Positions 35,216 to 47,394 of a stretch of 64,000 nt of DNA are shown here, in pieces. Each line of letters begins with the position of its first letter. The first letter of the stretch is position 1. The position numbers and the translations under genes were made by a program. The DNA is from Botrytis cinerea B05.10 (Eukaryota > Ascomycota > Leotiomycetes > Helotiales > Sclerotiniaceae), in the NCBI RefSeq assembly GCF_000143535.2, contig NC_037318.1, forward strand, positions 1,736,001-1,800,000, read 5' to 3'. The notes under the pieces were generated by a model, which made no database searches, was not told where the DNA came from, and was given only the letters and a program-made list of their open reading frames with translations.

Positions 35216-35813
35216 TTGATTTTGGTGGGTTTGAAAGGATTAAAGGGGGGTATCAAATGATATGATATCAGAAACGCATATCGAAAGGAGAATTGATATA
35301 GCCGTTTCGAAAAAACACATCCAGGATAGAGAAAAATAGATGCCAGTTACATACCTTACATATGCGGAACGAGTTGCGTATTTTGGGGTGAGTGATTTGA
35401 CTGTTCTATGCATATGTATCATTTCGATCGCTTGAAAGCTCTGACGATTCGACAATGTAAGATTTCGATTGCACACTGTTCCATTGCATTCATAGAAGAA
35501 AGTATGGCCAAATACTCCAAAACGCCACCCTATTTTATGTTGGCAACCAGTCCTTACATAAATCCTTGATGTATAACCCTTTTCCTCCGCGGCTCATGAC
35601 CCAAATAAAACGCCGCCATTATGTTGCATTATCTTTCCTCGATATCCCGAAATTTTAACCCTGTGGAAATGACTACCATTCCTTCGACCCTTAAACACAC
35701 CATATATCTTATTTGCTATATTTGAATATTCCAGACATCACCCCAATTGAATTTTCTGCCCCATTAAGGAATCAAGGATATCCCAAACCCGTTCGCAGAA
35801 TCGATCTGAATCT
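35216..35813. other. Convergent intergenic region, MFS / DOMON-b561
   Basis: 3' flanks only. No feature was recognised. Confidence 0.5.
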
Positions 35814-37442
35814 TCAAACAAACTGCGTCCCCTGCTGTACCGGCATATTATGCGACGATTGGCCTGGTATTCTTTGTTGAGAGGTCTGCTGCTGATGTTC
35901 TCCTGCATGATATGGTGGAGGCACACCTAGATTGGGGTTCATATTCATATTCATATTCATATTCATGTTCATGTTCATGTGGTTGAGACCGATATCATAC
36001 TGCGCCTGCGGGTTTCTCCATGGCTCTGCTTCGTATCCTTCTACTTCCGCTGTGGTATCTTCGACTTTCTTTGCTTGGCGACGTTTGTAGCCCCAGAAGA
36101 GAACGGGGGCGCAGATGATGACCATAAGAAGTGTGCAGATTAGAAGTGCCCAGTCGAATTTGGTATTGAGTGCGAGGGGGAAACCGCTGGGTTTGTGTTA
36201 GCTTTGATTTATGGGTGAATGAGAGGGGACTTACATGAAGGCGTTTATAATTCCAGCCGGGATGATAACGCGACCTAGCCAAACGTGTATGGGGGCAAAT
36301 TTGGTGGTGGCCGAGGTTTTCTTGTACATTCGATGATGAAGAAATCCAAAGACCCATTGTCCGATCATGGCTACAATAATCATAAGGCCGAAGATTTGAT
36401 GTCCAGATTGGAAACCTTTCGTCTATAATGATGTTAGAGAGTGATCATCAGGCACCGAGAAAATCTACCATACCCGATTGTAAAGTGTACCCAACTTCGC
36501 GCCTAATCCAACTCCTATAAGTGCAATTGCAAGAGATATGGTTTGGTGGAGAGCATGCCACCTGGGACAATTTAGAAATCTCAAAATGACGATACCCAAT
36601 GGCAAAAGTCCAACAAATACTAAAACCATCAGAACAGCATGTGCAGTTGATGAAATCTGGCCGTCCCCTTTCTCAGAAATTTGGATAGTGCCTTTGGAAT
36701 TCGAAGTTGGAACGGCAGGTACACCTGATTTACCCACCGCGCTCGATAAATCCATGGAAAAAACTCCATAAGAATCATGTCTCTTGACATCGGCGTGTAA
36801 TGAGTTTGATTCGATTGTTCCGGGCGGTCCATTTGCCCATATGAAAGTTGCGTTTTGATTTTTGGTCGAACCCAAGGATCCTCCTTTCCACGAGGTACAG
36901 TTTAGACATCTCCCATTCCACGTGAAAGTGTCGTTGGAAATCCCCGTGCCGGCAAGAGATTCAACCACAATGTCTTTGGTATGCGATGGTTCATTCTGCC
37001 CGGAAGCTATCCGGGGACTGAGAGTTACATTCTTTCCGGTGGAATCGGCATACATCATAAACATAAGGGAGTTTTTCATCTTGTTTGAACCCATGCCAAC
37101 AGCCTATTTCATGCGATTAGATGGAACAATTTGCTCGTTTGAAGATTCGAACTTACTATCCAGGAGCAACTGCTCGGACCTGATATGCTGAAATATAGAT
37201 CATTGTTCGTATTTTTCTCTGGTATGTTGAGAGCAAATGTGACGCTGGTATCATGTGCAACGAATCCTGCTGCAGTTGTTGATATGGCATTGACTATGGA
37301 AAGAACTAGCGATACTTTTCAGAAGCTGTCAGCGTCATTCCGCCCCTTGTTGGTGAGGCGCTCGGGCCTAACAGCCCCGAAGCGAAGCCCCAATATTTCT
37401 TTGGTACATACCCGCTGTTGTTCCCAAAATCATTCGAACCAT
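35814..37442 (-). CDS. DOMON domain-cytochrome b561 transmembrane protein
   Basis: Five exons on the minus strand: 37442-37412, 37305-37157, 37103-36474, 36422-36235 and 36186-35814, joining in frame to 456 residues. A signal peptide spans the first junction (MVRMILGTTAVLSIVNA). The DOMON domain, about residues 25-200, includes SISGPSSCSWIAVGMG and NSLMFMMYADSTGKNVTLSP. It would bind haem on the outer face. Five membrane helices of the b561 module follow, with candidate haem His in TAHAVLMVLVFVG, WHALHQTISLAIAL, GHQIFGLMIIVAM and HVWLGRVIIPAG. The cytosolic tail has an (MN) dipeptide run and a Gln-rich end. Such proteins move electrons across the plasma membrane, often for iron or copper reduction. 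No FAD/NAD reductase domain is present. Acceptor choice for exon 2 (37305) was made because it completes the signal peptide. Confidence 0.88.
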
Positions 37443-40400
37443 GACTTGTTTATTTTTTCTAGATATTATTCCGTGTGTTTGATTTCTCGAAAAGAGATGA
37501 AGTCACAACAACCATGAAGAGATGAAGGATCAAGTTGATCTTTTCTATCTCTTCCACACCCTCTCGATGTTACTTCAATATATGGAACATCGGAACATAT
37601 CCATGGCCAACACGCTTTTTTGCCGCCGAAGTGTCAAATTCCTTCTAGCCGCCGTGATCATTAACCTATAAGATCGCGCATCAGCCTACCATCTTAGAGA
37701 CAGGAAACACTGCGACTATTTTACCATCTTGGCAGATTGGAATGAACGAGTGTGTGATTGGATGGCCAGTTTTTTCCGGGGATGACATTGAACCTCGTTG
37801 CATATCAAATGCCGACATCCGCGTGCAAATGTGGCATTGATTCAATGCAATGCGACGACGATGTTTCCATTAGCTTATAATTAGATTCGTTTGGGTTGCA
37901 TAGAAGTATGTAACTATCGAATCAAAGGTAAACCTGAGCAAAATTCGTATTCCTGTCCGTCCCTGTCATCTCTCCCGATTTTGGACTTTCTGTAGTTGGT
38001 CCAGTAGTCAAATTGCTCGTTTCGATTTCTCAGCCTATTAAGAAAATACGTTATTCCGTACGACTTTGTTATCTTTGGTTATGTCTTCAATAGTTTATTC
38101 CAATATACTTCTAAAACTGCTACCTTCCTCGCATCGAATATTACCATCGCCTTTCCTAGCCAGTGCTAAGAGTCATTTAAGGGGATTTCAATCAACAAGC
38201 ATTCTTACTAAATGAGATTAACCTTGCGCCACCCATAGAATGGAAACGGAAAAGCCTTTCGTTCAATTCGCGGAAGTATGTTCGAAATGGAGGATTATCG
38301 TAAATTATCAGACTTTCACCATGCCATATTGGCAAAATTTGGTGCTTATCAGATGAGTCTTTCTGAAGTCCACAGCGATCACCGAAAACTTCCATATCAA
38401 TTCACATTGTGAAGCTCTAAAACTTCTGCTCATAGTCCAATAAGGAAAGCTTCCCAGTCTTCTTGGGTACGTTGAATTTGTTCGATTCTTCTGACCATAC
38501 TTGAGTATGGGAGACATTGGCTCAACTTGGGTCGAATCAGCATATGTTTTTTTATGTTCTCTTTGGCAACTAGCCTTTTGCCAATGTGATCGTTGCTGTC
38601 CTTCATTCCATATACCCATTTTTCTCGAAAAGAAACAAAAACTTCACAAATTTTGCAGACGATAGATCAGGCTGTTAGATCTTCAATCTTTACATAGATC
38701 CTTATGACGAGTCGCTGATACTGGTGATATGGATAAGGCGTCTTAATTACTTTGTTAATCGTAGACTCGCAGTTAATGCATGAAATTTCGGCTCAACACG
38801 AGCTTGTTAATGTCAACGAAAGATCTTGTTAGTGTGGAAAGAATCGACATTCTTGTAATTTACACCTTTTCGGGACCTACCATTATTGCGAACTAAGGGG
38901 ATATTACGGCCGGTCATTCTTGCAATGGCCTGAGTAAAGCAGTGCTAGATTGCATTGTAAGGGGGGCTTTCTTTGATCTCTCAAGTCCTTTAGATATTTT
39001 CCCTACTCAAGTTTGTGCATAATCAATTACCATAGTGTTTGAAGCTATGTGAGTGTTCTGAGACCATGTGGATGTTGACTATCTAAAGAATGGCCAGTGC
39101 CAGATGAACATCCAAGGCTGGAGGAGCCCTCGACAGTCGATTTCTTGTCACTTGATGAATTCATGTCATGATATGTTCAGATTATACGGAGAGAAACTCA
39201 AGATAGGACAATCTGGTAATATTACCACTTTTCTTTCCGAGAATGAGAAGGTATTCTAAGCGGAACAATCATGAACAGCCCTGTTACTTCCAAGTATGAT
39301 GTTGAACGACCAAACCCAAGAAACTTAGAGTGTGATTTACAAATCAGCTGAAGTCAAGAGGTCATCAATCCTTGATAATAATCTAATTAGCATGATCAAC
39401 ATTGATCCTCCTTCAATCAATATGATCGTAGAAGCTTGTAAGATCTTATATCATATTACATCTTATAAATGGTGTCGTCAGTAGTCATGTTAAACTCATG
39501 ATCAATAACCACAATTTCACTGTTGCCGCGATGGATCTAGTCGCAATTGTCCTCTATATCACGCAAGTCCTCTCCATGGGTATGGTACAGCGAGGCGATA
39601 CGAATCATTCTGCATCCGATTATTTATACGGCCCCTATTTCTACTCCTGAGAATAGGCATGCCAACCTATTCAAGTAGTATTACGCTTTTGTTGAAGAAT
39701 CTACCGGCAGAGAGAAAAAAATGAGCCCATGTTGCTGGCAAGCGGATATCTAGCTATTGCTTTTTATGCTAACTATGCTGCAACATGGTTAAATGATGCA
39801 TTGCCATATTGGGTAGTATATGGGTAAGGAGTTTGCGTTACAAATTGTGGGGAGGTTGGATGAAATTGAGGGATTGATTGATCTAGAGGGGTTGAATTCT
39901 ATCTTTTTAGTTTGGGGTATGTATGCAAAGGCAAATGCTTTAGATTGAGTAAGATGATACGGCTGGTTGATGTTTTGATTTCTTTTATTGTTACTGAGTT
40001 CGCGGAGTGTTATTGTAGATAATAGGTACAGAGTATCATAATATTCAATAGAATTATAAATGCTTACGAAGAAAGAATCACGCTGAGAGGCTTGAATAAT
40101 GTAAACTAGCAGCATACTGACCACTACTGTGCTCATGCCGATCATGTGGAATTATACGAACACGTTCACCGTAGAGGTTACCATTTGAAGCTATTCCCGA
40201 GATCTGAAAATAGAACTTCAACCAATCACATACATGAGAGGTTTCTATGGTTCTAAGCGGCGGCGAGGCAAATAAACTAAACATACCTACCTACATTGAA
40301 TAACCCCTCCCTTGCTTATGAACTGCATGTAATACCGCCAATTAGATGATCCGGGGAATACGCCCCGAGCCTTTCGTAGAAAAGTAAGGCGTACAAGCGT

Positions 40401-41229
40401 TTATTCAAACTTTCGATGGTGCTAACAGTTACTGAAAGTAGCAGTGTTGGGCTTGGATACTAATTGGATTTATGGCACATCAAGACGCCATATATGCAGA
40501 CTGCAAGCTTTCAGGATCTAATATGACTCCTCAGGAAACGGAATTGGTTGACGAACTTTTAGGTCTTCTAATAATTCATCAATTCACCCCCCTCTCGCTT
40601 TTTTCTCTCTCTCTCTTTACCCCACACATGATATGTGTAGAACAACTCCTAACTTCTCACTTACCTACTATTACTAGACACTTGCATACCATCTTGAAAA
40701 TTCCTGCTGCGTCTCCTCCTTCCCTCTTTTCTTTCAACCAACGAGTTCCTTGATTGTTTCCAATTTGTTTCTCTGTGATTTCTGTTGGCCGTTCGAATCA
40801 ATTCATCTGCAGTCGCCAGCCACCTGGAGTACCTCGATGCGACGAACCATCCAGTCAGTTGTCAATCTTATCTTTCCCATTGCCAAAGTGATACAGATAT
40901 TAATTTATGGGGCACAGATAACCCTTGACATGCACTGAAATTTATTGATTGCGACGCGTCGACAGCCTTACCTTTTCTTCCAGCGCGCCTTGATTTTTTT
41001 GACAATTGATTTAAACCTCGAGTCCTATCTCTGCCGTGCTCTGCTCTGCTCTGCTCACATATCCAACTCTTCGAATCCATCGCGTTTATTGCCATTTGCA
41101 ATTTGCAAGTTAATAAGGTTGGCACCTCGAAAAGTATTTCTCGTTGCGATTCTAAACCTACGAACCCCCACCCTCTAATTTCTTCGATGCGACATTTCCC
41201 ACGTCTCCCTTATTGGCAACTATCTTCCT
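37443..41229. other. Gene-poor island, 3.8 kb
   Basis: No intact gene on either strand. A 39-codon open stretch at 39531-39647 (MDLVAIVLYITQVLSMGMVQ...) followed by short frames in other phases looks like a decayed coding remnant. AT content is raised but not extreme, so this is not a classic RIP-destroyed isochore. The last 700 bp, CT-rich, probably hold the promoter and leader of the gene at 41230. Confidence 0.45.
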
Positions 41230-44211
41230 ATGGCTGCCTCTCACACCGCGACCGTTCCGGATACACCAGACCAGTATAGAAGCAACAGTATTAATAATAC
41301 AATTGGGAGAACACAATTGGGCGGAGCCTGTAATTATACGAAACTGAATTTTGGAACAAAATGTGGATGTTATGAATTCTGGGGCCAACCTCAGAATTCA
41401 ACAGCCAGCGCAGTACTAGAGAATGGAGGATTGCCTAGAGCGGAAGTCTGCGCATGCGGACATCATCTTTGTTTTCATGGTCGCAAATCTTCACAGCCAT
41501 CAGAGGACCAGCGATCACGAGCTTTAAGTAATGTCTCGGGACTCAATTTGGAGCCTATTACTCCTATGGCTCAAGTGAACCGTCAGCCTTCTACTCCCAA
41601 GAATCTCAAAGGACCTGAAAATGAAAACCTGGACCCCGCTCGCCGAAGTATCCAGGAAACCCTTGAATGGAGCCGACTTGTACAATCCGAAACGGGGCCA
41701 GAAGAACTCCCGCCAATTCCATCGCAGTGCTTCTTGCCCTCAGAGACTGCTTCAATGACCTCAAGCCAGGCTAGGCGGCCTTTCTTTGGCTTGGGGCTCA
41801 ATACCTTGAGTCATATTCCTCGACTCAACACGCAATTGCAAGCTGTACAAACAGGTAAGGGACGACCTTTGCAGGCTTATAAAACCTCTGACGGTCGAAC
41901 ATTTCTTGAAAGTCCTACCGAGGTATTGACAACGACACCAAGTCTTCAAGCAACCAAGGATTTCGCATTTCAAGGTGTCCCAGATGAGCAAGCTATGGAT
42001 AAAACGCTAGCAAATATTAATATCAAACCTCAAGCTGCTACTTTACCTCTACGCTCCAACAGGTCGCCCTCTATCCAGGCTTCTCAGGCTATACCTGGAC
42101 TCAGTGACCAAGGGGATATTCTCATGGATCTCATAGCTAATTTCGATGAGCCCGATAAGCACCTTGTCCCCAGACTCCGTGATATCATAACAGATTTTCC
42201 AAATACCAAGCGCAATCATGAGGATAGAATCGATGCTCTTGAGAACACATCATTCTCAAACACAGGGTTTGAGGAGCTACAAGGAGAGATTGATGATCAT
42301 GGTGAACGTATCAATGAGCTTGAGAATAGAGTAGAAGAGCTCGAAAAGGTCAATGCTGCAGCTGACGAGAGCAGTATAGGTACTAATAGAAACCTGAATG
42401 AGTCATTCGATTCTCAGGCAACCAAAACATCCTCTGCTCTCACAGTGAATGCTAGGGGCCGCTCTAGTCTTACTACTCGTATGGAAAAGCTTGAAGATAG
42501 ACTTACTCAGATAGAAGCTACTCTCCCGCCATCATGGGATCGACCATGGGAGATTGAGGTCGTATTCTTACCATATGGCCCCGAGATGATGGGTATTTGG
42601 TCTACAAATCACGCAGCATCCAAACGCTCAAGGGTCAATAGTTGCGCATCTGAAGATTGGACTCAAACTCAACAAAACGTCTTGGCTGCTGCGCAAGCCT
42701 CTCTTTGCGATCAAGGTTATTCCATGTCCTGGGAGAAGATGATGTTGAAGAAGGACAATGAAGATGATGATCTCTTGATGCCGAAAGCGTGCGGTGTTAC
42801 CACTACGATTAATGAACGCTTAAAGAGCAGAGGTTTAGTGAAGGTGGTGCAAATCAAAGGCCCTGATGCTCGAGATGTGCAAGTAGCCCTGATGTCAGCT
42901 TTCGGAGATCTTCCCAAAAAGTTATCCGAAGATGTTTTCTCGTCTTCCAAACATACTCCACCTCGGATTCCCAAATCCTTGGACAATTATCTTGGACTGC
43001 GCGCTGCTTGGATACCACTGAGGAAGCTACATAAAACGTCGGTTCTGAGGTTTCTAGATCCTTCAGAAATGGTCACTCCTGCATTGTGGACTGTGCCATT
43101 CCTTTCTTCAAGTGTGGCTATGCGCACAAAGAATATGCGGAGGCTTTATGTAACACAAGCGGATAGCTATCTTCAGCATCACATCAATCGCTCGGCAAGA
43201 TGGACTTGGCAAAAGTTACGTCTGTTACCTCGAGTTCACGATGAAGATGCTGTGGAAAGCCATACGCCCGAGGCTGATGCTGCTGAGACATGCTGGGCGT
43301 GGGATGAGCGCCTTGATCCGGCTGAGGATAATGCATCATTCACTACATCTTTGAGTATTCGATTATCTCAGGAGGCAGAGGAGGCAGAGGATGCTGAGGA
43401 TGCTGAAATCGAGCCCAGTTCTCCATCAGACGAATACTCTGCTGTTGACACACCTATGGAGTCTTCTACTCCAACTTCGGTTGCACATTCCAGAGTACCA
43501 GGATCATCTCCTGTCAAACAAGATCGTTATCCATATAAACCACTTCGTACGGCTTCCATGTCCGCACTTGCCCCACTTATCACGGCTCAAATGGGAAAAC
43601 GCCGAATTGGCTCCTATGATCGTGAACCACAATCGTCTCCCATTCCAAAGACCTCTAGTCTAAAGCGTCGCCGTACGTCAAAATCGCCTATTCGTCCACG
43701 TGATGACTGGATTATTGGTCCCCCAAGCCCGGGGATCTCTACATCGCAGGAGGTTGTAGATTACAAGAGAGGTGTCACTCCATCTGCATACGCTACGCCC
43801 CATAGCAATGCACCTTATGTTGAAACAAATTCCCGTACAAGGAGTTTTCAAACGCAGGAAGATGCATATGCTGACGCGACTTATAATGATATTAATATGG
43901 ATGAAGGCTATGATGATAACGCATTGAGCGAATTTGAACAATTCGCTAACGATGCATCTGACGAGGAACAGCAACTCTACGATGTGTGGGGGGGCATGGT
44001 TGACGATATTCCCAAAGAGGATTCACAATCAACAATCAAGATGACAACAGCTGGTCTTCTTCCACGAGAACCAGAGGTCATTGAGGGGGATGAAAGTGAC
44101 GATAGCGATACTCCATCTGAATACCCTAGTACACAACCTGTTGGGAGATATATCAAAGGAGCTGTTTTTCAAATTCATGTTGATGAGGATTTTGAAGATG
44201 AACTTGGTTAG
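41230..44211 (+). CDS. Large conserved-looking protein of unknown function
   Basis: Single exon of 993 residues with clean open frame. Near the N-terminus two Cys pairs, CGCYEFWGQ (about residue 55) and VCACGHHLCFHG (about 79), could bind a metal ion. Residues about 328-381 form a coiled coil (HGERINELENRVEELEKV), with a second short one at about 415-434 (TRMEKLEDRLTQIEATLPPS). A compact region after it (WDRPWEIEVVFLPYGPEMMG to about 680) is free of low complexity and looks folded. The C-terminal third is disordered: Ser/Thr/Pro-rich, with basic KRRIGSYDRE, SLKRRRTSKSP and acidic DEEQQLYDVWGG segments. The basic clusters resemble nuclear localisation signals. No known family was recognised. 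Confidence 0.8.
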   Translation: MAASHTATVPDTPDQYRSNSINNTIGRTQLGGACNYTKLNFGTKCGCYEFWGQPQNSTASAVLENGGLPRAEVCACGHHLCFHGRKSSQPSEDQRSRALSNVSGLNLEPITPMAQVNRQPSTPKNLKGPENENLDPARRSIQETLEWSRLVQSETGPEELPPIPSQCFLPSETASMTSSQARRPFFGLGLNTLSHIPRLNTQLQAVQTGKGRPLQAYKTSDGRTFLESPTEVLTTTPSLQATKDFAFQGVPDEQAMDKTLANINIKPQAATLPLRSNRSPSIQASQAIPGLSDQGDILMDLIANFDEPDKHLVPRLRDIITDFPNTKRNHEDRIDALENTSFSNTGFEELQGEIDDHGERINELENRVEELEKVNAAADESSIGTNRNLNESFDSQATKTSSALTVNARGRSSLTTRMEKLEDRLTQIEATLPPSWDRPWEIEVVFLPYGPEMMGIWSTNHAASKRSRVNSCASEDWTQTQQNVLAAAQASLCDQGYSMSWEKMMLKKDNEDDDLLMPKACGVTTTINERLKSRGLVKVVQIKGPDARDVQVALMSAFGDLPKKLSEDVFSSSKHTPPRIPKSLDNYLGLRAAWIPLRKLHKTSVLRFLDPSEMVTPALWTVPFLSSSVAMRTKNMRRLYVTQADSYLQHHINRSARWTWQKLRLLPRVHDEDAVESHTPEADAAETCWAWDERLDPAEDNASFTTSLSIRLSQEAEEAEDAEDAEIEPSSPSDEYSAVDTPMESSTPTSVAHSRVPGSSPVKQDRYPYKPLRTASMSALAPLITAQMGKRRIGSYDREPQSSPIPKTSSLKRRRTSKSPIRPRDDWIIGPPSPGISTSQEVVDYKRGVTPSAYATPHSNAPYVETNSRTRSFQTQEDAYADATYNDINMDEGYDDNALSEFEQFANDASDEEQQLYDVWGGMVDDIPKEDSQSTIKMTTAGLLPREPEVIEGDESDDSDTPSEYPSTQPVGRYIKGAVFQIHVDEDFEDELG

Positions 44212-45794
44212 AATATAAAATATATTCAATGAGTATGATCCGACGATATAGTAGAGACGAGGGAAGGGGTGGATATATGTTGATTTGTTATCTGGCGAAC
44301 AGAACATGAGATTTTTCATTGCTGTTTTTTGAGCCTTGGAGCGTAGCATGGAGTAGGGGGGTTGGTGCATTGGTGTATTGGTGTTTTTTAGGGTTTGTGT
44401 GATCTTTTACTTTTCTTTTCTCTTCTTTTACTTTCTGGTTCTTGAGAATTTTTGAGGGCTGGTGGTCATTTCTTTGGATGGATATTGGATGGGTGGAAAA
44501 AAGTACATTTGGGAAAAATGATTGTGTAGGCAGATGGAGGGAAAGATCTCTTGGAGGAAATACATTGAGTCATTAAGAAGAGTCAATGGAGAAGATAAAC
44601 GAAAGAGAGGAATAAAGCGAAATATCAAGAGAGTTGAGATTAGAAGTGGAAGATTCAAATTGGAAAAAAATATCAAAGAATAGAGAACAGATTGTGGAAG
44701 CGAGCATGCCATGGCATTATATGGTATGGCTTGATATCTTACAAGCTACATGTAGATTGAAACACGAAATAGAGCATGGGATTTTTCATTCATTCATTCA
44801 TTCTTTCTTTTGTGGATTCGGGGTGAGTCTTTAGTTAGATATATGCGTAGATATATGTATGGATGGATGAATAGGAGAGAGTATTTGGAGGGATTTCTTT
44901 GGGAAGTCTATGAGGTGTTGGATTGTACTTTTGCTTATTGTGCTTTCGTTTTGGGGGAGGAGAGAGGAGAAAGGGTTAGTACACATGTTGAATCTTGAGA
45001 ATAGGATCGAGATTGAGAATAATATCTCGCTTTTTTATATTGTTGTATCATAAGACTAATCTGGTCTGGTCTGGCCTGGTACGTTCTAAGTGAGGTGCGA
45101 GATACGAGATGTGAGATGTGAGGTGCGACATTTGGACTCTCGAATGTTTTGTATTGATTATAGGAGGAAAAGAATAAAGACGAAAATGTGAGTGAGATTG
45201 TAAAAAAAAAAAAAAAAAAAAAAAATCGTTACCATTAAAGTATTAAGGGGGGAGGGAGGGAAGGTAGATGATCATCTCCCTATTTATTCTATTTATCCTA
45301 TATATTTTTTGGAGAATATATCACCAAGTGAGTGAGTGTATTTGAGAGTTTCTTATAACTACCTCATATCTCATATCTTGTAATTGTAATGGTAATTATC
45401 CTATCTGATATAATCAAATCTGGTATCTTCTCTCGGCTGTAGTCCCATCCGTACAAGACCTGCAATTTTTCTAGATTCTAGATTCTAGGTTCTAGATCTC
45501 AAACTCTAGTATAGTATAGTAAAGTATATCTCCTATCTTAACCCCCTCGTGCTCTAACCTGTCTACAGCTACGGCTATAGCTCCCTACACATGATATCTC
45601 GCTCTTTCTTCTCCTAATCGTGAAATTTTCTTTCCCATGCCAAAGAGAACCACCCCGTCACGCACAAACAACTACTCCCAATTTGCAGGTTTCCATTCCA
45701 GCCACAGATCCAATGCCCCAACCTATCGATTGCTCACACCTACACATACACATACAGAACCACCACACCTCTACACATCTAAGACTCTACTTAT
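44212..45794. other. Convergent intergenic region, orphan gene / ceramidase
   Basis: Contains an A24 run at 45202-45225 and several short direct repeats (CTGGTCTGGTCTGGCCTGG, TTCTAGATTCTAG). Runs of CT near 45540-45800 belong to the ceramidase 3' side. No gene is seen. Confidence 0.5.
45202..45225. repeat. A24 homopolymer
   Basis: Twenty-four consecutive A in the intergenic region. Confidence 0.95.
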
Positions 45795-47394
45795 CTACTC
45801 ACTCTTATTCCTCTCATGCGCAGATATCTTTCCATTCGCGTGCAAATAACCATTTCCAAATCCATTCGACAGCAAATCGCCACTTTTTCCTTTCTCCTCC
45901 TCACCTCTTCCATTCCCGATTCTCCAATCTTTTGTTGCGCTTTTGCGGCTAGCTAAAATCAAACCCACAGGCCACGCGAAGCTTTTGCCTAGTTCTTGGC
46001 CTGCTTCTTCGGAGGTGAGGTATTCGACTAGTGCTATGACTATTTTTTCCGTTGTTAGATTTTGTGTGTTGTATACTTTGTTTCATCGCTTTACTGTACT
46101 TGCGATACACGGAGAAGAAGAGATCGAAAGAAAATGGACAATGAAAAAGGACATACAGATATAAGCACCAATCCCCGTCAAGATATGCCACCAGCCATGT
46201 AATTCCAATACAAAGGACCAAGGCATTCCCAACGAATGTTTCGTATCGGTGAGAGATTCACAAAACTGGTTATCTATATTCCAGAGGACGAAACCGGATA
46301 CGAAGATTACTGAATATGTCAGTTAGAACTCTGGAAGAAGATCGTGTGACGTGGGAAGGGACTATGATGAGAATATACATACCACCTCCATATGTAACGA
46401 GTTTCTTAACCTGTTTCTGGACATTTACGTCTGCCACGCGGAGATTAATGATACTACGTGTTTTGATGCCTACGAATGCGATTTCGATACCTATTTACGA
46501 TTCGTCAGCTGTTTGCTGCCCAACTTTGGTCGCAGATTGCAGGGGAAAAGGGGGAGGGGGGCGGAACTCGAGAGAAGTCTTACCGAAGAGAACGGGATGC
46601 ATGAGAGTTTCGTCAGTAATACAATGCCAGGCTACGAATGTAACCATGAAGATGAATAAAGACACTCCCGATATAACTGTATATCTGAGTGATTTGTCAT
46701 AAGTGAAAACTCGATGGACGACAGTAGATGTGGCGATCAACATGGAGGTGTCGTCGACTGAGATTTATTAGCATAAATTTTTATATTAGAAGGTATAAGA
46801 TTGGAAATATAGGGGGATGAGTTTCTGTGACAAGGGGAAATAGAGATCGGTTACACCTACACCATTGTGTCCAGTCTTTATTAGTGGCATGGAACAGAGC
46901 ACTGAGGAGACCTACTGCTGCGAGTCCGAGATAGGGCAGATTCCGCAGGATGGCATCTTGACGGTTAGAATTCGCGCGGATACCTTTGTAGGCGTAGTAA
47001 ACTATGTATCGTTTTAGTATTGGCACTCCATCGGCTGTTGATGTAGAAAGGAACCTCGTGATTAAGCACGTGGGAAGATTGTTGGCAGGATACGAGAAAA
47101 AGGATGAGAAGAGGGAAGAATATACGGTATGTGATATTCGTGAGTGTATTTATAAACTCGGCGATATATGTGGTTATTATATGATCCTGAATTCCATCAG
47201 TCGACTGGTTTATGATTTATTTCATCATAAATAGAGAATCTCTATACCTCTTCGCAGAAACTACTCGATGTTAGCATGGTGAAGTGAGAGAAAATGGTAC
47301 CAGGAAGATACACTTACTTTGTTTGCGAGTTAATCGTGCCCCAGTATGGAGGGTAGGGTTCCTTTCGATATGGTATTGACGGTATAGAAAACAT
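45795..47394 (-). CDS. YPC1/YDC1-like: Alkaline ceramidase
   Basis: Eight exons on the minus strand: 47394-47318, 47263-47248 (16 nt), 47186-47126, 47001-46861, 46757-46584, 46490-46383, 46309-46157 and 46039-45795, joining in frame to 324 residues. The enzyme hydrolyses phytoceramide or dihydroceramide in ER/Golgi membranes. The family order is complete: MFSIPSIPY...PPYWGTINSQTNSFCEED, IAEFINTLTNITYLYYAYKG, LPYLGLAAVGLLSALFHATN, WTQWFDDTSMLIATSTVVHR, HCITDETLMHP, then FVSGFVLWNIDNQFCESL and LELHGWWHILTGIGAYI. Zinc/catalytic His in FHAT and HGWWH and the DD pair are present. About seven membrane helices. The tail after YLTSEEAGQELG is hydrophilic. Every splice junction has a consensus donor and keeps phase. 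Confidence 0.95.

Noticed and set aside
37443..41229. RIP-destroyed transposon isochore
   Set aside because: AT enrichment is only moderate and no repeat copy or transposase remnant could be recognised; a computed RIP index would settle it.
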